Assembly (NCBI RefSeq): GCF_000378005.1
Contig: NZ_KB899040.1
Location: forward strand, 1,187,340 to 1,251,339
Direction: 5' to 3'
Source of the DNA: Coprothermobacter platensis DSM 11748
Lineage (GTDB): Bacteria > Coprothermobacterota > Coprothermobacteria > Coprothermobacterales > Coprothermobacteraceae
DNA length: 64,000 nt
The notes below the pieces were generated by a model that did not search any database, was not told the DNA's origin, and saw only the letters and a program-made list of their open reading frames with translations. The position numbers and the translations under genes were made by a program. Shown one piece after another: positions 53,338 to 63,333 of this stretch; position 1 is the first letter of the stretch, and each line of letters begins with the position of its first letter.

Positions 53338-53835
53338 CTACTGCTGACCCATACTGTTTTTTTCAACGTCGTGCAAATTAATAACAGACAAAGCAATTAA
53401 GAGGATTGCTGGAATGAGTAATAAAAACAACCCCAAAGGTGTCTTCATAGCCCACACCAAGTAGCCAAGGTAAGGAATATGAAAAACCACTTTTCCCAAT
53501 ACATTCTGTCTCTGTACAACAAATTCATCAGGTATACGATTTGCATCGCCCTTCGTGATAAAGCCATTGTCTGCAATAGCAATTACTCTATGGCTAATAA
53601 CCACGTCTGCATCCGAAGGAGAACGAAAGGTTACGATATCGCCCACTTCTATGTCTTCATTGGTCTGAAGAGGTTTAGTCACTTCTATAGAACCCACCGC
53701 TAATGCAGGTTCCATGCTTCCAGATAAAACGGCGTCCACACTCCAACCATAACGGGGACCTATGAGCAAAAAGAACGCACAACACAAGAGTAAGACGAAG
53801 AACGCTCCTGTCAACCACATAGCTAACTTTCTCAT
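53338..53835 (-). CDS. sipW: SipW-type signal peptidase I
   Basis: A 165-residue membrane peptidase of the archaeal/ER type: helix 1 (about 7-26), catalytic Ser40 in VLSGSMEPA, His82 in VVISHRVIAI in place of the usual bacterial Lys, Asp97 in FITKGDANR and a C-terminal helix (about 133-153). SipW enzymes process TasA-like proteins. One such gene is directly upstream in the same operon. Confidence 0.94.
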   Translation of the reverse strand: MRKLAMWLTGAFFVLLLCCAFFLLIGPRYGWSVDAVLSGSMEPALAVGSIEVTKPLQTNEDIEVGDIVTFRSPSDADVVISHRVIAIADNGFITKGDANRIPDEFVVQRQNVLGKVVFHIPYLGYLVWAMKTPLGLFLLLIPAILLIALSVINLHDVEKNSMGQQ

Positions 53836-53907
53836 GTGCGCCTCCCACCAAACAAGTGGCTGTCAGGGGCCAAGGCCCCTGACAGCAAGATTAAACTTAA
53901 ACCCTGG

Positions 53908-54654
53908 TTAGTGTGTTTGCCCCTGAGTTTGGTCAAGGTAGAACGTCATATCAATTGTGGATGTATCAGTTTGCAAGATATTGTCATTGATTTGTACATC
54001 ATCTTCAGTTCCGAACTTTCCATCTTCTCCAGCAGCTTTTACATCTGTGGGTAGCGACCATTCAAGTTTGTAAACATAAGTCTCGTCTGGGTCGAGTTGC
54101 CAATCTTTCTGGCTGTCAAGCTTAGCTTCTAACTGTGAGAGTGGGACATAATTATAACTATCACCTAATATATATGTTGCAGCCTGTGTTGGCGTGGTAA
54201 TGGCTAAACGAACGCCCAATAGGTCCACGAGATTAAGATCTGTATCGGCGTTTTCACTGATAGCTTCGTCTTCAGGTTCTGTAGTGCCGTTGGTGTCACT
54301 CTGTACCGTAGCTGTAATAGCCAAAAAGCCCCTAATATTGCCAATGTTCTTCAGTGTCCATGTTATAGACCCAGAATCACCGGGAGCAATCTTATCAAAT
54401 ACGACACTGTCGTTTAAGCCATCGCCTTGCTCACTTTTGGCCATACTGCCCTTGACGTTATCTGGTTGTGCATAGGTTCCGTCTATGACGCTCGTTAGGT
54501 CCAAAGAACCAGCCGTTATCTTATTGCCAATGCTCGTTTCTCTGTCGCTAAAGTAGAAGTAAACACCAACTCCCGCAAGGACTGCGACCAATGCGATAAC
54601 CATTACATTCATAAGAATCACACTGATTTTCAATTTCTTGCCCTTGCTTACCAT
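53908..54654 (-). CDS. SipW-dependent TasA/camelysin-type protein
   Basis: A 248-residue protein from ATG 54654 (ATAGGAGGTG upstream; GTG 54663 lies inside that site). It has the long SipW-type signal: a basic start KGKKLK, a hydrophobic helix and AVLAGVGVYFYFSDRETSIGNKITAGSLDL at the cleavage region. The mature part is a beta-sandwich (VFDKIAPGDSGSITWTLKNIGNIRGFLAITATV, YVYKLEWSLPTDV). TasA relatives form fibres in biofilm matrices. It is encoded with SipW and a DNRLRE protein. Confidence 0.9.
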   Translation of the reverse strand: MVSKGKKLKISVILMNVMVIALVAVLAGVGVYFYFSDRETSIGNKITAGSLDLTSVIDGTYAQPDNVKGSMAKSEQGDGLNDSVVFDKIAPGDSGSITWTLKNIGNIRGFLAITATVQSDTNGTTEPEDEAISENADTDLNLVDLLGVRLAITTPTQAATYILGDSYNYVPLSQLEAKLDSQKDWQLDPDETYVYKLEWSLPTDVKAAGEDGKFGTEDDVQINDNILQTDTSTIDMTFYLDQTQGQTH

Positions 54655-54854
54655 AATGCGCACCTCCTATAAGAATCTTTTTCCACACGCGACCCGTTCT
54701 CATCGGTGGTGCGTCACCTCCTTAAGGGGATGTTGGGTTTTACATTATTAGAGCCATTTGTAACTATTACCTCATCCCATGAGCGTATTTTACCACAAAT
54801 TAATATATATTATGCTAAACAGCATACATTTTCATTAGAGGTCTAAAAACTATA

Positions 54855-56471
54855 TTATTTGGGCATTTCCATGCGCCAAAAGATTTTATCAGCCAAGATA
54901 AGTTGCAAGAAAAGTGTTATGACAGCGCCTACGGCAAAACCGAGATAAGCAAAAAGAAAATCTCTGGTTAGAATAGACAACAGAATTGCTACAAGTAATG
55001 CCGGCAGTATGGAAATAACAAATATAAGTAAACGCAGGTATGTTGTAAGCACGTTCTTTGAATCATAAGAAGGAGAAAGCACGTTGACGATAGTCATGCC
55101 AAAAAGAGAAAGCACATCTACAGATAGTACGAATAGGAATATGGACAAGCCTTGCAAAAACGACAAGTCAGATATTATCCACAAAGGAAGCGTCAGGGCA
55201 ATAGAACGAACCACAGCTTTTAAAGAGAGTAATAAGTTTACTGCAAGAATTTTTTGGCGCGGTTTGCCTGGCAAAAGAAAAATATATTGTTTATGCAATT
55301 CGTACTGCAAGCCCACAGGCAGATTTGCCATCATTGATACGTAGGAAAACATGTAAATAAGTACGATAACTGCAGCACTTTCGAAATCGTGGCTCATAAA
55401 AACTCCACCAATTATGCCAAATAGCAAAGGGGCTAATTGATCCCAGCCCAATATGATAAATCGGCTACTTCTTTTATTAGCGATAGCTTGCCTCCACGTA
55501 AAAGCCCAAGCTCCCTTAAGGTTCCAGTTCAAATCAAGTTCTCTTGCTTTGCTTTTCTTCTTTCCATTTTCGTTGGGTATGGAACCGATATCACCTTTTC
55601 TTATTGCCTGACTCCATTGCGCCAATTCAGCAGATTCTTCATAAAAATCGACGGCAAAATAGATAGATAAACCAACGACGAGGCACGTTGAGCAAAGAAG
55701 GAGTAAAAACAGAGGCAATGGTGACACTTCGTATAAAATAGGCGAAACAATAAGCGTCTTCGCCCAACCTATCAAAGGGATAGAAGCCAAGAGTTTACTG
55801 TTAACGGATAGAATCAAACCTGCCCATAAACTCTGTGCTTTGAACATATGCCAGAAAATATAAAGAACGATCACGAAAGTAAACAACTTTATAAGTGTTT
55901 TTATCGTCTTTCCAATGCCGAAACGGTGAGACACAGAAAAAACAAAAAAGTTCATAGCAGATACGAGCACAGATACCAGCATCACGGTCAATACAGAATA
56001 AACGAGCCTTTCATACATAATGGGCAAACGTAGCATGCGTGCGGCGAAAGGTAAATAAATGGCGACCAAGATAGTCGCGTAAACAGAGCTGGCAAATTCC
56101 CTGATCATAGACCAAGCGTAAACAACCCGTTGGTTAAGCGGAGAAGGGAACAAAAAGTCCACATCTGCCATGGAATAGGCACCCGGAGCATAGTTCACAG
56201 AAGCTTTGTTTAACCCTGATAAGAACAAAAACAATAATATGGCCATAACAACTGCACCAACTATATCGACACTTAAATACCATGCACCGTTATTATTTTT
56301 GGGATTCATAAGAAGTAAAGGCAAAATCCATATGAATTGTAAACCATATTGAATCATTAAGCCAAGGAATTTGACAGGGTGCTTAGTAGCATCAATAACA
56401 TAGTTTTTGTACTTCGTAGCGTCCAAGAAAAGCAGTGTTCGAAAATCGTTTATAACCTTATTTGCCCTCAT
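54855..56471 (-). CDS. Membrane subunit of an ABC exporter
   Basis: A 538-residue protein with about 11-12 membrane helices and a cytoplasmic loop near residue 300 (KKKSARELDLNWNLKGAWAFTWRQAIANKRSSRF). It resembles the putative ABC exporter family PF16962. Its start overlaps the ATPase gene by 14 bases. With the ATPase it would form an exporter of unknown substrate. Confidence 0.8.
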   Translation of the reverse strand: MRANKVINDFRTLLFLDATKYKNYVIDATKHPVKFLGLMIQYGLQFIWILPLLLMNPKNNNGAWYLSVDIVGAVVMAILLFLFLSGLNKASVNYAPGAYSMADVDFLFPSPLNQRVVYAWSMIREFASSVYATILVAIYLPFAARMLRLPIMYERLVYSVLTVMLVSVLVSAMNFFVFSVSHRFGIGKTIKTLIKLFTFVIVLYIFWHMFKAQSLWAGLILSVNSKLLASIPLIGWAKTLIVSPILYEVSPLPLFLLLLCSTCLVVGLSIYFAVDFYEESAELAQWSQAIRKGDIGSIPNENGKKKSKARELDLNWNLKGAWAFTWRQAIANKRSSRFIILGWDQLAPLLFGIIGGVFMSHDFESAAVIVLIYMFSYVSMMANLPVGLQYELHKQYIFLLPGKPRQKILAVNLLLSLKAVVRSIALTLPLWIISDLSFLQGLSIFLFVLSVDVLSLFGMTIVNVLSPSYDSKNVLTTYLRLLIFVISILPALLVAILLSILTRDFLFAYLGFAVGAVITLFLQLILADKIFWRMEMPK

Positions 56472-57186
56472 CAGACGTTATCTCCAAGAACAAGTCTTCT
56501 AAAGTGCTGTCTTGAGATGCTCGCATCTTGCTTCTCAAGTCGTCAACTGAACCTTCGGCTATGAGTTTTCCAGCCTTCATCACCAGCACTCTGTCGCAAA
56601 AATTTTGAGCTGTATCAAGCATGTGCGTGCTTATCAAAAGTGATTTTCCCGCATTTTTCAACGTCACAAAAACATCCTTCAGTTCACGAACTGCTCGTGG
56701 ATCCAACCCTACCAAGGGTTCGTCAAAAAGTAATACATCAGGGTCATGCATGAGGCCGCAGCAAATCATGACTTTCTGCCTCATACCCTTCGACAAGTTA
56801 AGACCGAGTTCGCTACGTTTCTCTGTTAAGTCGAATCGCTCAAGCAGCGAATAGGCTTTAGTTTCCCAATCACTTAGTTCATAAGCTAATGCAATGAACT
56901 TCATATGGTCCCATACAGTTAATCCTTCATATATGTCGAGAACTTCTGGTACATAAGACAATTTGGAACGAGCAATATCATCTCGGTGATCCATTCCCTT
57001 AATTGTTATAGAGCCTTCTGTCTGCCGTAAGAGGCCCGCTATGCACTTAAGTGTTGTAGTTTTACCCGCGCCGTTGGGGCCAAGTAAGCCGACCACTTCT
57101 CCATCGTTTAAAGAAAATGACACACCGTCAACGGCCTTCGTTTTTCCATAGTATTTCTTCAAATTCTCTACACGCAAAGATTCCAA
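56458..57186 (-). CDS. ABC transporter ATPase subunit
   Basis: A 242-residue ATPase starting at TTG 57186, seven bases after GAGGAGGG. It shows Walker A LLGPNGAGKTTTLK, signature NLSKGMRQKVM, Walker B VLLFDEPLVGLD and the switch His in LISTHML. ABC-2 type, partner of the overlapping membrane gene. Confidence 0.93.
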   Translation of the reverse strand: MESLRVENLKKYYGKTKAVDGVSFSLNDGEVVGLLGPNGAGKTTTLKCIAGLLRQTEGSITIKGMDHRDDIARSKLSYVPEVLDIYEGLTVWDHMKFIALAYELSDWETKAYSLLERFDLTEKRSELGLNLSKGMRQKVMICCGLMHDPDVLLFDEPLVGLDPRAVRELKDVFVTLKNAGKSLLISTHMLDTAQNFCDRVLVMKAGKLIAEGSVDDLRSKMRASQDSTLEDLFLEITSDEGK

Positions 57187-57331
57187 TAGAAGCCCTCCTC
57201 TTTTATACAAGTTCCTTTTTCATTCTAAACAAGTAAATACAATTACATGTTAACAAAAGTGAAATTAATATCTTTTTCATCAAAACGAAAGGCAAACACA
57301 CATTATATAAAACTCGTTGGCAGAAGATAAA

Positions 57332-57356
57332 AAAAGGCTCCCTTTGAGGGAGCCTC
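57332..57356 (-). terminator. Terminator upstream of the exporter/downstream boundary, minus strand
   Basis: GGCTCCC/GGGAGCC stem (57336-57342 with 57348-57354) followed on the minus strand by a run of seven T residues. It ends the flavoenzyme transcript that comes from 59.4 kb. Confidence 0.92.
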
Positions 57357-57376
57357 AGACTTAACAGAGTTTCGTT

Positions 57377-59383
57377 TTATATATTTCTTGCTACTTCGTA
57401 AGCATCCCAGATTGCATACATGATATTACGCGCACTGTTTGCATCACCTATTGCATAGGTGTTCGGTACTTCACTTGCAATATCCTTGAATAGTTTAGAG
57501 TTAGCTTTCATACCAGCAGAAAGGACTACGGTATCGGTTGAGAGAGAACTGGTCTTGAAATTCTTATCGATAAGTTCAACGGAACCATCCTTGATTTCAA
57601 GAACACTGGTATTGAGAATGGTATTCACATTATAGCGACGTAGCATATCCAGTACCATAATTTTGTTCATGTGAGGTACTGGCTGTCCTGCACCCATCAA
57701 GGACGGAAGCATTTCTACGATAGTGACATTCTTGCCTTCCATTGCTAAGCTGATAGCCGTCTCGCAACCCACTAATCCGCCACCAACTACAACGACGTTC
57801 TGTCCCACAGGTTTTTGCTTAAGTAGAACTTCTGTCGCTGTAGCAACGTTGGATTTGTCAATACCAGGAATGTTCGGTTTCGCTGGAATTGAACCTGTAG
57901 CAACAATGACAGCATCTGCTTTCATATTCTTTATGTCTTCTGCCTTAACTTCAGTGTTCAACCTAATATCCACATTTAGCTCTTGCATTTGCGTTCTGTA
58001 CCATTCCAGCAAACGTGCATTATCTTTCTTGAACTCGTCTACAGAACCTTCTACCAAATGACCACCCAGTTTATCTGTCTTTTCAAAAAGTGTAACTTTG
58101 TGGCCACGTAATGTAGCTACACGAGCAACTTCCATGCCTGCTATGCCGCCACCAACAACGATGATGTTCTTAGGTTCGTCAGCTTTGAAGAAGCCATATT
58201 CTTCTTCTCTTCCGCATGCGGGGTTAACAGCACAGGAAAGCGGTTTTCCTAAAAACGCCCTTCCCATACATCCATCGTGGCATCCTATGCAAGGACGTAT
58301 GTCTTGTGGTCTGCCTTCAAGCACTTTGTTTCCCCAATCGGGGTCTGCAAGCAAACCTCTTCCCAAGCTAACCATATCTGCAGCTTTACCTTCTTCGAGG
58401 GTTTTCTCTGCAAATTCAGGTATGTCCATCTTTCCAGCTACAATTACTGGAACATGAACTACCTGTTTAAGCTGCTCTGTTAGTGGAAGGTAGAGTCCGT
58501 GTTTTTGATATATAGGTGGATGAGCCCAGTACCACGCATCATAGGAACCAGCGTCGGCATCAAAACCATCGTAGCCAGCTTTTTCAAGTATGGGCGCTAT
58601 GGTAAGCCCTTCCTGAGTATCTCGCCCTTTTTCTACAAATTCTTCTCCATCAAGACCGCCTTGATTCCAGTCTTTTATGTAACTCTTAATACTGAAACGC
58701 AGTACGACAGGGAAGTTTTTTCCATTAACATGCTTTATTGCCTGCACTATTTCAATAGGCAGTCTAAGCCTACCCATCAAATCTCCACCATATTTATCGT
58801 TTCTCTTGTTGAACATGCCAATGGTAAATTGATCAAGCAAATATCCTTCGTGCACAGCATGTATTTCCACACCATCAAACCCAGCCGCTTTTGCGATGGC
58901 AGCAGATTCAGCAGCCATCTTTACCAAACGCTCCACTTCAGCGGTAGTGAGTTCACGGCAAGTAATTCTTGGATCCCAGTAATTAGGTATGGCAGATGGT
59001 GCCACAGGTTCAGACGCAAGCATCTGAGGAGCGGCCACACGGCCAAAACCTATGCCTAATTGCAGGAAAATCTTAGAATCGTAAGCATGCACACGTTCTA
59101 CCATTTCTCCAGCCGTTGCGATGAAATGACCTGGATCTACTGTAGGACAAAGCATACTTCCGGGATGAAATTTTTCTATCTCATTCTCGATTTTTGCGAC
59201 ACCTGTGATAATAAGCCCGGTACCGCCCTTTGCCCTTTCCACGTAATAATCTTGGGCCCTTTTAGAAAAACCGCATCGCTCTGTATTTAAGCCGATGATA
59301 CCCATGGGGGCCATGGCAATCTTGTTCTTAATTTCAACATTCCCAATCTTAATTGGCTCAAAAAGCTTTTGATACTGCTGCAT
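57377..59383 (-). CDS. NADH-dependent flavin/Fe-S oxidoreductase of the 2,4-dienoyl-CoA/2-enoate reductase family
   Basis: A 668-residue three-domain enzyme. Residues 1-340: old-yellow-enzyme barrel for FMN (FEPIKIGNVEIKNKIAMAPMG, GVEIHAVHEGYLLDQF, MVSLGRGLLADPDW). Middle: 4Fe-4S ligands in CIGCHDGCMGRAF..C. C-terminal: FAD and NAD(P)H Rossmann folds (IIVVGGGIAGMEVARVATLRGHKVTLFEK and VVVVGGGLVGCETAISLAMEGKNVTIVE). Family members reduce C=C bonds of enoates or enoyl-CoAs, or act on trimethylamine-like substrates. Stickland-type reduction of aromatic acrylates is one possible role. The substrate is not resolved. Confidence 0.9.
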   Translation of the reverse strand: MQQYQKLFEPIKIGNVEIKNKIAMAPMGIIGLNTERCGFSKRAQDYYVERAKGGTGLIITGVAKIENEIEKFHPGSMLCPTVDPGHFIATAGEMVERVHAYDSKIFLQLGIGFGRVAAPQMLASEPVAPSAIPNYWDPRITCRELTTAEVERLVKMAAESAAIAKAAGFDGVEIHAVHEGYLLDQFTIGMFNKRNDKYGGDLMGRLRLPIEIVQAIKHVNGKNFPVVLRFSIKSYIKDWNQGGLDGEEFVEKGRDTQEGLTIAPILEKAGYDGFDADAGSYDAWYWAHPPIYQKHGLYLPLTEQLKQVVHVPVIVAGKMDIPEFAEKTLEEGKAADMVSLGRGLLADPDWGNKVLEGRPQDIRPCIGCHDGCMGRAFLGKPLSCAVNPACGREEEYGFFKADEPKNIIVVGGGIAGMEVARVATLRGHKVTLFEKTDKLGGHLVEGSVDEFKKDNARLLEWYRTQMQELNVDIRLNTEVKAEDIKNMKADAVIVATGSIPAKPNIPGIDKSNVATATEVLLKQKPVGQNVVVVGGGLVGCETAISLAMEGKNVTIVEMLPSLMGAGQPVPHMNKIMVLDMLRRYNVNTILNTSVLEIKDGSVELIDKNFKTSSLSTDTVVLSAGMKANSKLFKDIASEVPNTYAIGDANSARNIMYAIWDAYEVARNI

Positions 59384-59837
59384 CGATATGATGCCTCCCT
59401 ATATAAGGAATAATGTTACTAATGGTTAAATCCTAACATGTTTTCACGCACTTATTACAAATATTACTTTTATAGATTTTGAATACACACCCTCTTGAGC
59501 TATTCTCAATAAAAGGACCTATCATGCATAAACTTCTTTATTTGCCTATGCTGATAGAAGAATGGATGAACCACATTATTAAGAATCATTGCAAAATGCG
59601 ACACTCTGTTGAGAATATTCGCATTTTACAAGAAATCCATTTAAAGAAAACACAGAATAGCAAATAGATATAGTCAACGTTTATTGATTACAGGTTCTTT
59701 AATGATGAATTCCTTAACAAAGTCGAAGGAGTTAACTAACAAGAATTTGCAAAATATCTCGGATCAATAAATAGTCCCACACATACAGCCTCTCACGATT
59801 ATTCTATGGCAAAATACTTTTTAACAACGTAGGAAAA
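59384..59837. other. Intergenic stretch without recognisable gene
   Basis: AT-rich. A 62-codon open frame at 59479-59667 lacks a ribosome binding site and any family likeness. I see no RNA gene or repeat. Confidence 0.5.
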
Positions 59838-60578
59838 GTGGAAAAGTCTATGGAAAAGCAAAAGGCCCCTAGGAAAAACGAAAATCTCATTGTACTTGCC
59901 ATATTCGCTGTGGCAATGGGCTTATTAGAAGCTGCTGTGGTGGTGTATCTCAGACAGATTTTTTATCCAGAAGGTATGTCAACCACCATGATTGCGGCGC
60001 ATCAAAAAATTCTTTCCATAGAAGCACTCAGAGAGTTAGCGACAATAGTAATGTTGGTAACAGTGTCGTTGGTCGCAGGAAAGGGATTCGTTCAAAGATT
60101 CGCATACTTTCTTTACATTTTCGGCATATGGGACATTTTCTACTACGTGTTTTTAAAAGTGTTCTTGGGTTGGCCATCATCTCTTCTTACGTGGGATGTT
60201 TTGTTTTTCGTACCGGTGCCATGGGTTAGCCCCGTGTTGGCCCCAATTATATGTTCCCTTACGATGATAATGTTCGGTGCAATAACAGTTCGCTTGGAAA
60301 CGCAAGGCATCACAGTAAACATTAACTTATGGGACTGGTTACTCATGATCGCAGGCGCTTTTGTTATTTTCTACTCTTTTATTGAAAGTTATCTGTTGCT
60401 CATCAAACGTTCAGGTTTGCCCATAAGCGCCTGGGCGTCTACCAATGACCCATATCTGCAGCACTTGTTTTCTCAATATGCCCCCGCTCATTACAATTGG
60501 TACCTATTCTTAGCTGGAGAAGTGCTAATACTTCTCGGAATGACGCTTACATTTAGAAGAGCTAATTCTTGTAACTAA
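59838..60578 (+). CDS. Six-helix membrane protein of unknown function
   Basis: A 246-residue protein (GTG 59838 or ATG 59850) with about six membrane helices. Notable are helix residues and loops rich in Trp, Asp and Pro: FGIWDIFYYVFLKVFLGWPSSLLTWDVLFFVPVPWVSPVLAP. Such conserved Trp-Asp pairs occur in membrane proteins that bind ligands or metals, but I recognise no family. It stands alone. No function is proposed. Confidence 0.7.
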   Translation: MEKSMEKQKAPRKNENLIVLAIFAVAMGLLEAAVVVYLRQIFYPEGMSTTMIAAHQKILSIEALRELATIVMLVTVSLVAGKGFVQRFAYFLYIFGIWDIFYYVFLKVFLGWPSSLLTWDVLFFVPVPWVSPVLAPIICSLTMIMFGAITVRLETQGITVNINLWDWLLMIAGAFVIFYSFIESYLLLIKRSGLPISAWASTNDPYLQHLFSQYAPAHYNWYLFLAGEVLILLGMTLTFRRANSCN

Positions 60579-61510
60579 ATGGCCCAATATGCTGACAAAA
60601 CAAATGCTTTTTCACCAAGACGTACTCGGCACAGAGATATCACTCACCCATCTCGCCAACCGGCTCTTGCCCTCATGGCTTCTGCAATTTTCTCTGATTT
60701 ACCACAACTGCCGAGCAGTCCTGTTTGTGTGATCGACTAATCCGTTTTAGGATCAGAAATTAAATCTTTTCTCATACATAGTGACTGTGTCTTCCAGTGC
60801 ATAACGCTTTTATGCAACACCTTGACGGCATATTCTCAAACGATTTACTTTGTTAGTCCAATAGCGCCATGTTTTCAGACATCATATATAGTGCAACGGA
60901 CCTGCATGCATACTCTCAGCATAAGATATCCGCAATATTACTGACACGTTACCACTTGGGTTTTGAATAGAGAACATTTTGCTGTAAAAGTCACTACCTT
61001 AGAGGCTAGAACGAGATTCACAGCACTATGACGCGTACGTGGTAGTGGCATATTCGCAAAAAAGCGCGATTCATACGTTTTGTATTCTACGAATATGGTC
61101 AGTTTAGAAGAGGGTTATAACATTGCTAAAGAAAGCAAGTTATGAGGTGCTAATTCTCTTTCATTAGAAGGCTTCTAAACTCCACATGTTTAACGGTTTT
61201 TCAGCGAATTGAACCTTGATAAACACAGTTCGCTGCTAGCACAGTTAGTTATGAAGATACCTGACACGTTTCTAGTAAATTGCTTGCTATACCAGGCTTA
61301 TTCAGCAGTAGGAAAGTCTACTAAAGAACTTTGTTTATTGGATAAGAGGAAAGCAAAGGGAAAACATCTTTTCATAGTCTATCATCCAACTAAAACCTTT
61401 GAAGCTTACTAGACATACCGTCATTTCAGGAAAGTTATGCCAATCCAGCCAATCAATATGAGTGAACAGCCCATAGCTATGGCGTAGTCTACGAAATTCC
61501 CTGTGATCTC
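60579..61510. other. Gene-poor stretch next to the insertion sequence
   Basis: Over 900 bases with only short frames (a 53-codon frame from about 60580, a 67-codon frame 61209-61412), none with family likeness or a good ribosome binding site. No clear RNA gene or repeat is seen. Its position beside an IS element and a CRISPR array suggests an accessory or decaying region. Confidence 0.5.
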
Positions 61511-61541
61511 CTCCCATGCCTAAAGGCACGGGCTTCCTCTT

Positions 61542-62780
61542 TCACTGAGTGAAGCTTACACAGATGTAGGGATTACTCCCTAGGATCCGTGCAGCGGTTT
61601 CCCTCTCCAGAGGCTTAAGTTCGGGCCGATCCAACCCTACGGCTTGCTTAGGCTCCAAGCCTAACCCCTTCCTTAGTATCACCAACGCTGCATTTACGTC
61701 TCTGTCACTTTCCCATCCACACTCGCATTCCATCATCCTCTCTGATAAGCTCAATCTGTGTACTTTCCCGCACTGGAAGCACTCTTGGGTAGTACGTTCA
61801 TACCTCGCTACTTCAATAGGTGTCTCAAGGCTGTTCCTCAACCTTGACTTCAATCCACCTATCCCTGAGGCATGTATCTGCCTACCAAACAATGCTTCCC
61901 ATCCCTTTATGAAATCGTCTTGGTACACTACTACCTTGTACTGCTTCAAGTATGCTAATACCTTGTTCTGTACATCCTTGCGTCTATTGTTTATCTTTTC
62001 GTATTCTTTTCTTAGCTTTGCCCTTAATTTCTCTCTATTGCTTGATCCGTTCTTGCATCTGGATATATCCCTCTGAAGTCTCTTCAGCCTCTTTGTCTCA
62101 TGTAGCTCAAACCTTATCTGCAAACCGTTGGATAATGTGAGCTTCTTATTCACTCCAAAGTCTATCCCTACGGCTTCACCTATATGCTTACGCACTGAAT
62201 CTTCTCTTGGAATGTAGCATGTTACATGCAAATAATACCCACTAGGCTTCCTCACCAGCACGCCGTTTGCTATCTCTGCCTTTTCTGGAATCTGTTGCAA
62301 TCCTAATACACGAAACGTGCCTAAGTTCTGTATCCTCACTCTATTACGTGCAAAGTCAAGTTTGTACGTTACTCCATATTGCTTCAATGGTATGGAGTTT
62401 ATAAACTTCTTTGGTTTTAATGCTCCTACTTTGTGCCCGTTCTTCTTTAGTTTCCCTAAAGCTCTAAGGTTATCTCTTAGCCTGTCTGCTATCTCTTGCT
62501 TTACTTGTGAGCCTAGAACAGTTAACACTCTCTCTTTAAATGTCTTACTAACTTTTACATCTACTGCATCTATCTTGTTTACTGCTAGGCTCAACCGTTC
62601 TGTGTCAGAAACAAGCCAGTTATACAACCACTTTGCTTCTGCGAAGGCTCTACTTAGAAGGCCCTCTTTATGCTGTGACAAGTTCTGCAGCTTCAATTGG
62701 TACACTGTTGCTCTTTGTGTTTTACGTCTTTCCTTGGTCTCTTGGAGTGTACTTTTTATCTTCTCTGCCTTGCTTATCAC
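61542..62780 (-). CDS. tnpB: TnpB RNA-guided nuclease
   Basis: A 412-residue protein, GTG start eight bases after the tnpA stop. N-terminal helical part, RuvC motif I VGIDFGVNKKLTLSNG near residue 205, a motif II region VVYQDDFIKGWEALFGRQI near 290, zinc ribbon CFQCGKVHR...CECGW and motif III SDRDVNAALVI near 365. TnpB proteins cut DNA guided by an RNA read from the element's right end and help keep the element. It appears full length. The second acidic site is QDD, where many members have QDE or IED. Confidence 0.93.
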   Translation of the reverse strand: MISKAEKIKSTLQETKERRKTQRATVYQLKLQNLSQHKEGLLSRAFAEAKWLYNWLVSDTERLSLAVNKIDAVDVKVSKTFKERVLTVLGSQVKQEIADRLRDNLRALGKLKKNGHKVGALKPKKFINSIPLKQYGVTYKLDFARNRVRIQNLGTFRVLGLQQIPEKAEIANGVLVRKPSGYYLHVTCYIPREDSVRKHIGEAVGIDFGVNKKLTLSNGLQIRFELHETKRLKRLQRDISRCKNGSSNREKLRAKLRKEYEKINNRRKDVQNKVLAYLKQYKVVVYQDDFIKGWEALFGRQIHASGIGGLKSRLRNSLETPIEVARYERTTQECFQCGKVHRLSLSERMMECECGWESDRDVNAALVILRKGLGLEPKQAVGLDRPELKPLERETAARILGSNPYICVSFTQ

Positions 62781-62787
62781 TTCAGGT

Positions 62788-63189
62788 TTATTTCCCTTTC
62801 TGTTCTTCTATGTATCTCTTCACTGTTTGCTCAGATATATGCCCCACAGTCTCACAGTAGTATGAACGTGTCCAGAGGCATGGAAGCCTACTTTTGAGGA
62901 ATGGAAATTCTTCTCTAAGCATGCGTGAGGTATAGCCTTTTAGTTGGTTAACAATGAAGTGGGGGCTGTTAGTCGGCGTTGTCTTTACGAACAGATGCAC
63001 ATGATCTGGCATAACTTCCATTTGAGCAATCTCTACATCAATTTGCTGTGCTTTCTCCAGTAGAAGTTCCTTAAGCCTGGCTGCTACATCTTCTGTGAGT
63101 ACCTTGCGTCTGTACTTTGAGCACCAAATTAAGTGGTAACCAATGTTATACACCACCGTAGATGAGCGTTTCCAACGCTTGCCATCCAT
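62788..63189 (-). CDS. tnpA: TnpA Y1 transposase (IS200/IS605)
   Basis: A 133-residue single-strand transposase of full length: YHLIWCSKYRRKVL, HUH motif MPDHVHLFVK near residue 60, WTRSYYCETVGHISEQTVKRYIEEQ with the catalytic Tyr near 127. It nicks and joins single-stranded ends. Intact together with tnpB, so the element may be active. Confidence 0.95.
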   Translation of the reverse strand: MDGKRWKRSSTVVYNIGYHLIWCSKYRRKVLTEDVAARLKELLLEKAQQIDVEIAQMEVMPDHVHLFVKTTPTNSPHFIVNQLKGYTSRMLREEFPFLKSRLPCLWTRSYYCETVGHISEQTVKRYIEEQKGK

Positions 63190-63333
63190 AGTGCTATTAT
63201 ACTATAGATAATAGTTACATGCAATATAACTAATACAACCTGCGTGAAGAATGAAAAGAATAACGCTTATCATCCCACCCCTAAAGGAGTGGGCTTTCCC
63301 CGCGTGTTCTTGTAATAAGTACGGTGGGTGCTT

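Larger units (their letters stand above)
61513..63294 (-). mobile_element. IS200/IS605-family insertion sequence
   Basis: Two adjacent minus-strand genes, tnpA then tnpB, lie between two like hairpins: CCCATGCCTAAAGGCACGGGC (61513-61533, right end after tnpB) and CCCACCCCTAAAGGAGTGGGC (63274-63294, left end before tnpA). IS605 elements use such subterminal hairpins instead of inverted repeats. The exact cut sites lie just outside the hairpins and cannot be fixed without an empty site. Confidence 0.85.

Noticed and set aside
54655..54854. Riboswitch in the leader of the TasA-like gene
   Set aside because: The leader is about 190 bases and has two ribosome-binding-like segments, but I could not match it to any known riboswitch core.
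59479..59667. 62-residue open frame as a gene
   Set aside because: No ribosome binding site, no family likeness and a composition like random AT-rich sequence.
61209..61412. 67-residue open frame as a gene
   Set aside because: No ribosome binding site and no recognisable domain, in a gene-poor stretch beside an IS element.
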